Positions 27,853 to 34,832 of a stretch of 64,000 nucleotides of DNA are shown piece after piece (position 1 is the first letter of the stretch; every line of letters begins with the position of its first letter). The DNA is taken from contig OZ241896.1 of assembly GCA_965203565.1 (NCBI GenBank), positions 2,976,001-3,040,000 on the forward strand. Direction: 5' to 3'. This DNA is from JAAXGX01 sp965203565 (lineage in GTDB: Bacteria > Acidobacteriota > Vicinamibacteria > Vicinamibacterales > UBA8438). The notes under the pieces were generated by a model. That model did not search any database. It saw only the letters and a program-made list of their open reading frames with translations, and was not told the DNA's origin. Made by a program: the position numbers and the translations under genes.

Positions 27853-28727
27853 CCACGCAGCCCGCGGCGGAGGTCCCCGCTGCATTCGAGCGGCGCCCCG
27901 CGGGGTTCCACCACGGGCTGCACGGGCTGGTGGTTCGCCGCGCCGCTCCAGGCGAGCCAGCGTCCGTTCCGGCGCTCCAGCTCGAGGCGGACGCCGAAAC
28001 AGGCGGAGAGGCTCTCCGCCGTCAGCGTTTCGTCGATCGGCCCCGCGGCGCGCACGCGTCCGCCCTCCAGCAGCAGCGCATGCGTGAAACCCCGCGGGAT
28101 CTCGTCGACGTGATGGGTCACCAGCACCGTCGCCGGGGCGTCCGGTTCGGACGCCGCCGCGCCGAGCAGTCCCACCAGCCGCTCGCGCCCGCCCAAGTCG
28201 AGCCCGGCCGTCGGCTCGTCCAGCAGCCACAGCGCCGGGTCGTTCATCAGGGTCCGCGCGAGCAGGACGCGCTGGCGCTCGCCCGACGAGAGCGCGCCGA
28301 ATGCGGCCCCGGCCAGCGGCCGGCATCCGAAGCGATCGAGCAAGGCGCAGGCTCTCTCCCGGTCGTCGGCCGTGTAGTCATGCCACCATGGGGTCAGGGC
28401 CGCGTACCGGCCGGTGACGACGACGTCCTCGACCCGGAGCGACGGCTGCAGCATGTCGGCCACCGCCGCGCCGGTGACGCCGAGCCGCCGCCGGAGATCG
28501 CGGACGTCGGCGCGGCCCAGCCGCTCGCCGAGCACCTCGACCGCGCCGCGGGACGGATGGACGTACAGGCTGGCGATCCGGCACAGCGTGGTCTTGCCCG
28601 ATCCGTTCGGTCCGAGCACGACCCAGCGTTCGCCGCGCCGGACGCGCCAGTCGATCCGGCGGAGGATGGCGCGGCCGTCGCGGATCAGGTCGACGCCCGA
28701 CAGCGCCAGCACGACGTCGCCGCCCAT
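27849..28727 (-). CDS. stand-alone ABC transporter ATP-binding protein
   Basis: 292 residues from ATG 28727 (ATG 28736 is in frame). Walker A GPNGSGKTT, Q-loop region, signature LSSGERQ, Walker B LWLLDEP and the H-loop THH are all present, so the ATPase should be active. It resembles YlmA/ModF-type soluble ATPases. No permease gene is adjacent. The last roughly 25 residues (from QPVQPVVEPRG onward) are encoded by short copy D of the interspersed element read from the minus strand and are probably a late addition. A TACAAT box at 28740-28735 predicts a leaderless message starting at this ATG. Confidence 0.87.
   Translation of the reverse strand: MGGDVVLALSGVDLIRDGRAILRRIDWRVRRGERWVVLGPNGSGKTTLCRIASLYVHPSRGAVEVLGERLGRADVRDLRRRLGVTGAAVADMLQPSLRVEDVVVTGRYAALTPWWHDYTADDRERACALLDRFGCRPLAGAAFGALSSGERQRVLLARTLMNDPALWLLDEPTAGLDLGGRERLVGLLGAAASEPDAPATVLVTHHVDEIPRGFTHALLLEGGRVRAAGPIDETLTAESLSACFGVRLELERRNGRWLAWSGAANHQPVQPVVEPRGAPLECSGDLRRGLRG
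27858..27920 (+). repeat. 63-bp short copy D of the interspersed element
   Basis: Left block GTCCCCGCTGCATTCGAG joined directly to the right block GCCCCGCGGGGTTCCA and CCACGGGCTG, lacking the middle of the full element. The join is at a CGGCG present on both sides in full copies. CACG flanks both ends. Confidence 0.85.
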
Positions 28728-28734
28728 CCGGGGC

Positions 28735-28762
28735 ATTGTACAGACCGGCCGATCGGTAGAAT
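28735..28762. promoter_or_regulatory. divergent promoter pair between the ABC ATPase and GT9 genes
   Basis: TACAAT on the minus strand (28740-28735) lies about 7 nt above ATG 28727. TAGAAT on the plus strand (28757-28762) lies 6 nt above GTG 28769. Both messages would be leaderless. No strong -35 is visible on either side. Confidence 0.5.
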
Positions 28763-28768
28763 GCTCCG

Positions 28769-29833
28769 GTGCGCGTCGTCCGCGGCGGCTCGTCCGTCTC
28801 GAAGATCCTGATACGGCTGCCGAACTGGGTCGGGGACGTCGTGATGGCGCTGCCGGCCGCACAGGCCCTGCGCGCCCACCGGCCGGACGCCCGCCTCGTG
28901 GCCATGGCGCGCCCGCAGCACGTGGAGCTGGTCCGCCGCATTCCCGCGTTCGATCAGGTGATGCCGGCGCCGCCTCCCTCCGGGTCCGGCCGTCCGCGGG
29001 CATGGTGGCGGGCGGTGCGCGCCCTGCGCGCGGCGCGGCTTGACGCCGCGGTCGTCATGGCGCCGTCGTTCGAGAGCGCTTTGACCGCCCGGGCCGCGGG
29101 GATTCCGATCCGCATCGGTCATGCGGCCGACCGCCGCGCGCTGCTGCTCAGCCACCGAATCGAAGCGGCGGCGCGGCAGCACCGGACCGACGGGTTCCTG
29201 GCGTTGGCGGGCGCGCTCGGCGCCCGGCCGGCGCCGCCGCAGATCCCCTTCCGCTTTCAGCCGGCGGAGCGGCGGTATGCGGATCGGTTGTTCGAGGAGA
29301 ACGGCCTGACGAGCCGGGATCGGCCGGTGCTGATCAACCCCGCGGCGGCCAAGACGCCCCGGGCGTGGTCCGCGGACCGGTTCCGGCGGCTGGCCGAGAC
29401 GATCGCGGACCAGCACGCGGGCGTTCCGGTGCTCGTCCACTGCCATCCGCCGTTCGACCTGCCGGAGGGGTGGCCCGGCCGGCCGTCGATCCGGGTCGTG
29501 CGCGGCGCCTCGCTGGTCGAGCTCGGCGCGGTGATCGAGCGCTGCCGGTTGTATGTGGGAAACGACAGCGGTCCGATGCACGTCGCGGCGGCGCTCGGGA
29601 CGTCCACCGTCGGCGTCTACGGACCGTCGAGCCCGAACCGCACCTCGCCGCGGGGCGCGGCCGGAGCCCGGCACGCGGCCGTGTCGGCCGCTTTCGCTTG
29701 CTCGCCCTGCCGGGAGCGCTTCTTCGACGAGTGCCCGTCGCCGCCGACGGCGGACGGCCGCCCGCCGTGCCTCGACGCGGTGGCGGTCGAGCAGGTGGCG
29801 GCGCAGGTCAACCGTTTCCTCCGGGACGGCTGA
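28769..29833 (+). CDS. GT9 heptosyltransferase-like glycosyltransferase
   Basis: 354 residues from GTG. The fold and motifs are those of the ADP-heptose:LPS heptosyltransferase family (WaaF/WaaC): ILIRLPNWVGDVVMALPAA at the start, AVVMAPSFESALTARAAGI, VLINPAAAKTPRAWSADRF, and YVGNDSGPMHVAAALGTSTVGVYGPSSP (donor phosphate site). A late Cys-rich loop (ACSPCRERFFDECPS) also occurs in WaaF proteins. It likely adds heptose to a lipid A core. It stands apart from the other glycan genes, facing the ABC ATPase gene. Confidence 0.9.
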   Translation: MRVVRGGSSVSKILIRLPNWVGDVVMALPAAQALRAHRPDARLVAMARPQHVELVRRIPAFDQVMPAPPPSGSGRPRAWWRAVRALRAARLDAAVVMAPSFESALTARAAGIPIRIGHAADRRALLLSHRIEAAARQHRTDGFLALAGALGARPAPPQIPFRFQPAERRYADRLFEENGLTSRDRPVLINPAAAKTPRAWSADRFRRLAETIADQHAGVPVLVHCHPPFDLPEGWPGRPSIRVVRGASLVELGAVIERCRLYVGNDSGPMHVAAALGTSTVGVYGPSSPNRTSPRGAAGARHAAVSAAFACSPCRERFFDECPSPPTADGRPPCLDAVAVEQVAAQVNRFLRDG

Positions 29834-29842
29834 CCGGATTAT

Positions 29843-30169
29843 TCATGAAGGCGCGCGCCGCGCGGGTTCTGCGGCGCCTTCGCGGATCCGCGCTATCTTC
29901 CGGTCGCGGTCGGCGGCGAACCGCCCGAGGTCGCGCCGGTGGTTCGCTTCGAGCTCCTGCCGCGCTTCCGGCTCCAGCGTCTTCGCCAGCGCCGACTGGC
30001 GCAGTATGCGGCGCTCGGCGACCTGCGCGTCGTACGCGCGCCGGACGTCCGTAATCGCTTCGCGCTGCGCGTCGGTCAGCGCAGCCGTCTCGACGCCGGC
30101 CTCCTCGTCCCGGCGCTTCAGCTTCTCCATCGCCAGCTCGAACGCGCTCTTCGGCGCACCTTTCGTCAC
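29843..30169 (-). CDS. small charged, helical protein of unknown function
   Basis: 108 residues from GTG 30169, which has AAAGGAG 5 nt upstream; the ATG at 30187 has none. The sequence is almost all predicted helix with many Glu, Arg and Lys (AMEKLKRRDEEAG, AQREAITDVRRAYDAQVAERRILRQSALAK, ELEANHRRDLGRFAADRDRKIARI), likely a coiled coil, cytoplasmic. I do not recognise it. It is 25 nt downstream of the acyltransferase-fusion gene and probably in its operon. Confidence 0.7.
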   Translation of the reverse strand: MTKGAPKSAFELAMEKLKRRDEEAGVETAALTDAQREAITDVRRAYDAQVAERRILRQSALAKTLEPEARQELEANHRRDLGRFAADRDRKIARIREGAAEPARRAPS

Positions 30170-30194
30170 GTCGGCTCCTTTCCACACGGCCCGG

Positions 30195-32204
30195 CTACCG
30201 GCGGCGCGCGCGCTGCTCGGCGGCGCGGGCCAGCCGGCGGGCCTCCTCCACGTACGAGGCGAACGTCTCCCGCACGCGGATCAGGAAGCGCGTCAGCCGG
30301 TCGCGGTCGTTCGGATCCGGCAGCGCGTCGGACACCTTGAAGGGCGGCTTGACTACGGCGGCGCAGACCGTCGAATGGACGCGCCGGTCGAAGTTGGCGA
30401 CCGCTATAGGGACTATCCACGGCTCCGGCCTCATGCTCGCCGCCAGGCGGAACGCGCCCGGCTTGAACGGACCCGGCGAATCCTCGGTCCAGAAGCTGGT
30501 TCCCTCGGGACTGAGGATCAGGTTGGCGCCGGCCTGGAGGCGCCGGCCCGCCACGTCGAAGAATCGGCTGCGCCGCGTCCGGCGCTGCTGCTCCGTCTCC
30601 GCGATCCGGTCCGACTCGTGCGTGTAGACGGCGACGTGTCCCAGCCGGTCGTAGTACGCCTGGTGCCCATACTCGGCGCCGCGGCTGTGGCGCACCACTC
30701 GGATGCCGCTGTCGCCGTAGCGCGGGTCGAGGATCATCGCGCTGACGAAGTGGGAGTCGAGCGTGAGCTGGAAGTTGTTCGGCAGCGTGTTGTACTCGTG
30801 GTTCTTCAGGTGGTTGAAGACGAAGATCTGTCCGGGCGCGTCCGGCAGGTGGCGCTCCCCTTCGATGACGTACCGTATCCGGCTGAACGCCTCCTGGAAC
30901 CCGCGGGCGCACAGCTTGCGCACCTCCGCCGCCGGCATCTCCGGCGGCGCGGTGACGACGGCGTGATAGACCTGCCGGAGCGCTTCGAAGAACTCGTGCT
31001 CGCGCTGCACCTCGCCGAGCAGGTCCCGGCAAAGCTGCGCCAGCGACCGTTCGAGCGCGTCGGGGCTCTCCTCCATCCGGTCGAGCGACGCGAACGCGTC
31101 GCCCAGCGTCAGGTGGCTGTCGAGCAGGTGCGGCAGCCGGTGGAGCGGAGAGTTCACGGCGAGCTGCGTGCAGCTCTGCTCGATCAGGTTTCGGATCGCC
31201 AGCCGTTCCTGGGCGAATCGCCGGGAGATGAAGATTGCGCGGGACGCGCGCAGCAGACCCGCGGCGAGCCACAGCAGGCGGCGGACCAGCGCCAGCGCCA
31301 GCCGCGGGTCGCGTCCGGGCGGCGGGTCGAACCGGGACGGGTCGATACGGTAGACGGTGCAGTCGCGCATCGCGCGGACCGAGGTCTGGACGGCTTCGAC
31401 GCCGGCGACGCCGGCCACCGCCACCACCGCGCCGGGACTGGCGATCGTCCGGAGCGCGAACGCCTCCTTCGCCCCCGCGGGGCGGTAGTTCAGCGCCACG
31501 CGGCCGGTCGCCAGCACCCAGATGCCCGGGTCGCAGCTCCCCTGCTCGACCACCGGCTCGCCCCGACAGAAGTAGCGGCTCTCGACCGCCTCCGCCAACC
31601 GGCGCAACTGCGCCTCCTCCAGCACCTCGAAGAACGGCGACCTCTGGAACAGCTCGATCACCGGCGGCGGCGCCCGGTTGTAGGCCTCCTCCTCGCCCTT
31701 CTCGTCGAGCGACTGGCCGAAGTTGACCGGCGTTCGGGAGTGGCGCACGATCCGCGCCCGCGCCGCCGCCAGCACATCCAGGCAGCCGCCGAGCACCGTT
31801 TCGAGGAACCGGGCGCCGAGCGCGGGATCGTCGGCGCACAGCGCGTCGAGCGCCCGATGGCCGAACCGCAGCGTCCGGCAGGCGCTTTCGCACACCACCG
31901 TCGTCGCGTACCGCCGGGGCTCGACGAGCCCCGACCAGCCGACCGGCGTCCAGGCCGCCCGGCTCCCGCCGACGTCGATCTCCTCGTTCCCCTCCTCTAT
32001 CCGGTTCTGGAACCGCACGGCGCCTTCGGCCACCAGGAACAGATCGGCGGCCGGCTCGAACTGCCGCGTCAGCACGCGCCCGGCCTCGAACCACCGCTCT
32101 TCGGCCAGCGCCGCCAGACGATCCCACGCCGGAGCGCCGTCCGGCCCGGGCGGCGCGGCGCGCGCGGCGGCGTGGGCGATGAACTCCTGCGTCGTGGCGT
32201 CCAT
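30195..32204 (-). CDS. cyclic-nucleotide-binding domains fused to a PlsC-like acyltransferase
   Basis: 669 residues from ATG 32204. Residues about 20-160 and 185-310 are two Crp-type cNMP-binding beta-rolls (RWFEAGRVLTRQFEPAADLFLVAEGAV; YFCRGEPVVEQGSCDPGIWVLATGRV). A helical linker follows, then a C-terminal glycerol-phosphate acyltransferase-like domain from about 465, with FVFNHLKNHEYN at the HX4D position and LILSPEGTSFW at motif III. The catalytic Asp is replaced by Glu (H-x4-E). The layout suggests phospholipid acyl transfer gated by a nucleotide or used as a scaffold; whether the rolls bind cNMP is uncertain. The frame is open upstream through element copy B but the ATG starts the conserved part. 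Confidence 0.8.
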   Translation of the reverse strand: MDATTQEFIAHAAARAAPPGPDGAPAWDRLAALAEERWFEAGRVLTRQFEPAADLFLVAEGAVRFQNRIEEGNEEIDVGGSRAAWTPVGWSGLVEPRRYATTVVCESACRTLRFGHRALDALCADDPALGARFLETVLGGCLDVLAAARARIVRHSRTPVNFGQSLDEKGEEEAYNRAPPPVIELFQRSPFFEVLEEAQLRRLAEAVESRYFCRGEPVVEQGSCDPGIWVLATGRVALNYRPAGAKEAFALRTIASPGAVVAVAGVAGVEAVQTSVRAMRDCTVYRIDPSRFDPPPGRDPRLALALVRRLLWLAAGLLRASRAIFISRRFAQERLAIRNLIEQSCTQLAVNSPLHRLPHLLDSHLTLGDAFASLDRMEESPDALERSLAQLCRDLLGEVQREHEFFEALRQVYHAVVTAPPEMPAAEVRKLCARGFQEAFSRIRYVIEGERHLPDAPGQIFVFNHLKNHEYNTLPNNFQLTLDSHFVSAMILDPRYGDSGIRVVRHSRGAEYGHQAYYDRLGHVAVYTHESDRIAETEQQRRTRRSRFFDVAGRRLQAGANLILSPEGTSFWTEDSPGPFKPGAFRLAASMRPEPWIVPIAVANFDRRVHSTVCAAVVKPPFKVSDALPDPNDRDRLTRFLIRVRETFASYVEEARRLARAAEQRARRR

Positions 32205-32299
32205 CCGTCGGTCCCACTCTACACGCTGGGTGCGGTTCGACGAACGCTGAACCGCCGAGGCCGCGGCGCTGCGCGCAGGGGCTGACGGCGACGGCTCAT

Positions 32300-32457
32300 C
32301 AGCCCGTGGTGAAAGTCCCCGCTGCATTCGAGCGGCGATGCATCCCGCCTGACTGCGTTGTTCGTCGGTTGCGTATGCCCAATATGCGCCCTCCTCACGC
32401 CTGGTCAGCCGGGCGCCTCGCCGCTCTCGGCGCCCCGCGGGGTTCCACCACGGGCTG
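32300..32457 (+). repeat. 158-bp interspersed element, full-length copy B
   Basis: Same termini as copy A and about eight differences by eye. It fills most of the gap between the divergent acyltransferase-fusion and nucleotidyltransferase genes. The flanks TCAT and TTGT do not match, so no target duplication is seen here. Confidence 0.88.
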
Positions 32458-32479
32458 TTGTTGGTGGTAGTCTTGTCGG

Positions 32480-32968
32480 GTGGACGGTGACGAGTTGCGG
32501 GCCGTGCTGCGCGCCTTCGAGGCGGCGGGCGTCGACTACGTCCTGATCGGCGCGACGGCGATGGGGTTTCATGGCGTGACACGCGCTACTGAGGACGTCG
32601 ACATGATCGTCCGCATGATCGTCCGCGCCGCTGCGGAAAACATCGACCGGATTCGCAGCGCTCTGCGGTCGGCGTACGCGGACGACCCCACCGTGGACGA
32701 AATTCGGACTGACGATTTGCTGGGCGACTATCCGGCGGTGCGGTACTTCCCGCCCACCGGCGACCTGTATTTCGACCTGATGACCCGGCTCGGCGAAATG
32801 GAGGACTTCGATTCCATCGAAGCCGAAATCAAGGAAACCGGCGGCGTTCGGGTGCGGGTGGCCACGCCGGCGGCGCTGCATCGTCTGAAGAAGGGAACGC
32901 TCCGAGCGATCGATCGGCAGGACGCCGCCGCGCTCCGGGAGCGCTTCGACCTGCCGGAGGATGCGTGA
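32480..32968 (+). CDS. AbiEii-like nucleotidyltransferase
   Basis: 162 residues from GTG. It carries the minimal nucleotidyltransferase signature GATAMGFHGVTRATEDVDMIV (catalytic DxD at the end), then a DL-x-L / RYFPPTGDLYFDLMTRLGE core and a HRLKKGTLRAIDRQDAAAL end. The family includes AbiEii-type toxins and MNT antitoxins. The 12 bases after the DxD codons (32603-32614) are repeated exactly in tandem (32615-32626), duplicating four residues (MIVR). It begins 22 nt after element copy B and overlaps the next gene by GTGA. Confidence 0.8.
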   Translation: MDGDELRAVLRAFEAAGVDYVLIGATAMGFHGVTRATEDVDMIVRMIVRAAAENIDRIRSALRSAYADDPTVDEIRTDDLLGDYPAVRYFPPTGDLYFDLMTRLGEMEDFDSIEAEIKETGGVRVRVATPAALHRLKKGTLRAIDRQDAAALRERFDLPEDA

Positions 32969-33192
32969 AAGTGGCTGTCGAACGTTTCCGGTCTGTCGAA
33001 GAGATGTCCGCGGCGTCCACGCCTCGGCGATCGTCGGACGGGTTCGAGCGGTTCATCCGGCACTGTGCGCGGCACCGGGAAATCTCCCCGCGCGTCTACC
33101 CGCGCGGCGTGTTCAAGTACCGGAGCCTGGGAGAGGCGCAGCGCGCCCGGCGGCGTTGGCGAGAAACTTCCCCATTGCATCGAGAACGGTGA
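32965..33192 (+). CDS. small partner protein of the nucleotidyltransferase
   Basis: 75 residues from GTG 32965, coupled to the nucleotidyltransferase by a 4-nt overlap. The sequence has VERFRSVEEM, GFERFIRHCARHREISPR and GVFKYRSLGEAQRARRRW. I recall similar small proteins beside such transferases, which would make this a two-gene toxin-antitoxin-like module, but the name and role are not established. The last ten codons run into a degenerate copy of the interspersed element, so the C-terminus may be altered. Confidence 0.65.
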   Translation: MKVAVERFRSVEEMSAASTPRRSSDGFERFIRHCARHREISPRVYPRGVFKYRSLGEAQRARRRWRETSPLHRER

Positions 33193-33226
33193 GGCGCCCG
33201 GCTGACGAGGTGTGAGGAGGGGAGCA
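33163..33226 (-). repeat. half-length degenerate copy G of the 158-bp element
   Basis: GAAAC, then a diverged spacer, then ACGGTGAGGCGCCCGGCTGA and GTGAGGAGG: the right half of the element in inverted orientation. Its GAGGAGG lies about 8 nt before GTG 33228 and may be the ribosome site of the glycosyltransferase gene. Confidence 0.65.
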
Positions 33227-33227
33227 T

Positions 33228-34784
33228 GTGATGACGCCACCTCCTGCGTGCGTGCGGTACAACGACTGGCACCGGATAGAACCGGCGTCTCCCGACCGGT
33301 TCCGGCCCGCGTTCCCGGTCAGCGTGATCGTCCCCTACCACGAAGCGCCGCGGGCGCTGGCGCTGACGCTGGCCGCGCTCGAGGTCCAGACTTGGCCGCG
33401 GGAGCTGTTCGAGGTGGTCATCGTCGACGACGGGTCGGCCGCGCCGCTGGAGCGCCCGGCGACTCCCCTGTCGGTGACCGTGGCGCGTCAGGAGCGCCGC
33501 GGTTTCGCGCTGGCCAGGGCGCGCAACACGGGGGCCCGGACGGCGGCCCACGACATTCTCCTGTTCCTGGACGGCGACATGCTTCCCGAAGCCGGCTGGG
33601 TCGCCGCGCACGCCCGGTGGCACCACGCAGCCTCCGACGTCCTGACGCTCGGCTTCCGCGCCTACGTCGGCATGGACGGCGTGCGTCCGGAGACGATTCG
33701 GGACCGGCCGGGGTCGCTGCAAGAGCTGTTCGCGGGCCGGCCGGCCGACCCTTCGCTCGCGGAACCCCACCTGGCCAGGACCCGCGACCTGACGTCGAAG
33801 GCCGACGATCTGTTTCGGGTCATGGTGGGAGCGAACTTCGGGATTCGCCGCGAGCTGTACGAGGCGGCGGGCGGTTTCGACGAATCGTTCACGAGTTACG
33901 GCTCGGAAGACATCGAGTTCGCCTATCGCGTCTACACCCGCGGCGCCGTGCTGATCCCGGCCCGGGAGGCGTTCGCGTGGCACCAGGGCCGATGGGCGGA
34001 CGACCGGGAGCGGAAGGACGCGCTCGTTCGCCTCCAGCGGGCGAAGATCGCTCACCTCGTCGCGCACCACGAGTTTCGCGACGCCCGGCCCGGACGGATC
34101 TTCCAGGTGCCCCAGTACGTGGTGACGATCGAGCCGGCCGGCCTGCCGGAGAACCGGGTAGTGGGTTTGACCGAGGCGATCCTGGCCGACCGCGTGCACG
34201 ATCTGGTGGTGCGGATCGATCTGCCGGAAGGTGATGCGCGCCTGCCGGGGCTCCGGCGCCAGTTCGAGCCGGACCCGCGGGTGCGCGTCGCTCCCGCGCT
34301 GCCGGCGCTCGACGAGTTTCCCGCCGCGCCGTTCCACGTCACGGTCCCGTCCGGCGCCGTGTTCGCCCGCGGTCTGGTGCGCCGGCTGCGCGGCGAGATC
34401 GGCGCCGCGGCGGCCGCGGCGGCGGTCCTCCCGGACGGGTCCCGGGTCTCCATCGTCAGGGCTTGGGCGCTCCACCGCGCGCGCCGTACGGGGCGGGACG
34501 TCGCGGAGTTCGGAGACGCCGTGACCATCCCGGCCCGGAGACTGCGCATCGGGAGCGCGCGTCCGGACGGCGCCCGCGGCCAGGAGCTTCGCCGGCGGCT
34601 GCGGGACCTGCGCGTCTGGACGGAGCAGGCGCGCGTCCGGACAGGTCGGATCCGCACGCCCCGGCAAGCCTGGCAGCTCCTGGAGCAGCTGGCCGGCGCG
34701 TCACGGTGGTGGCTGACTCGGCGGCGGCTGGCCCGGTTCGCCCCGGCCTCTGTCCACCGTACCCCCCCCCCCCCCCCCCCGTGA
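33228..34784 (+). CDS. GT2 glycosyltransferase with shared C-terminal domain and C19 tract
   Basis: 518 residues from GTG 33228 (ATG 33231 is the alternative). The GT2 core is clear: FPVSVIVPYHEAPRALALTL, VVIVDDGSAAPLE (DxD region), RARNTGARTAAHDILLFLDGDML, then GGFDESFTSYGSEDIEFAYRV and WHQGRW, as in chondroitin- or mycofactocin-type GT2 enzymes. From about residue 300 a second domain (VVTIEPAG, DLVVRIDLPEG, DPRVRVAPAL, PFHVTVPSG, LPDGSRVSIVRAWALHRARRTGR) is shared with 34833-36746 and 45473-46975. The gene ends in a run of 19 C (34762-34780) coding the final prolines. Cytoplasmic, makes a surface glycan. Confidence 0.85.
   Translation: MMTPPPACVRYNDWHRIEPASPDRFRPAFPVSVIVPYHEAPRALALTLAALEVQTWPRELFEVVIVDDGSAAPLERPATPLSVTVARQERRGFALARARNTGARTAAHDILLFLDGDMLPEAGWVAAHARWHHAASDVLTLGFRAYVGMDGVRPETIRDRPGSLQELFAGRPADPSLAEPHLARTRDLTSKADDLFRVMVGANFGIRRELYEAAGGFDESFTSYGSEDIEFAYRVYTRGAVLIPAREAFAWHQGRWADDRERKDALVRLQRAKIAHLVAHHEFRDARPGRIFQVPQYVVTIEPAGLPENRVVGLTEAILADRVHDLVVRIDLPEGDARLPGLRRQFEPDPRVRVAPALPALDEFPAAPFHVTVPSGAVFARGLVRRLRGEIGAAAAAAAVLPDGSRVSIVRAWALHRARRTGRDVAEFGDAVTIPARRLRIGSARPDGARGQELRRRLRDLRVWTEQARVRTGRIRTPRQAWQLLEQLAGASRWWLTRRRLARFAPASVHRTPPPPPP
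34762..34780 (+). repeat. homopolymer tract C19 at the end of a GT2 gene
   Basis: Nineteen C in a row directly before GTGA. Present frame: six Pro then stop at 34784. One base fewer would stop at 34821. One base more would run to 34963, out of frame into the start of the next gene. Confidence 0.9.
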
Positions 34785-34832
34785 CAACGCGGTTGGCGCC
34801 TCGGATGGAACTTCCGCATAGAATTTTCAGCG

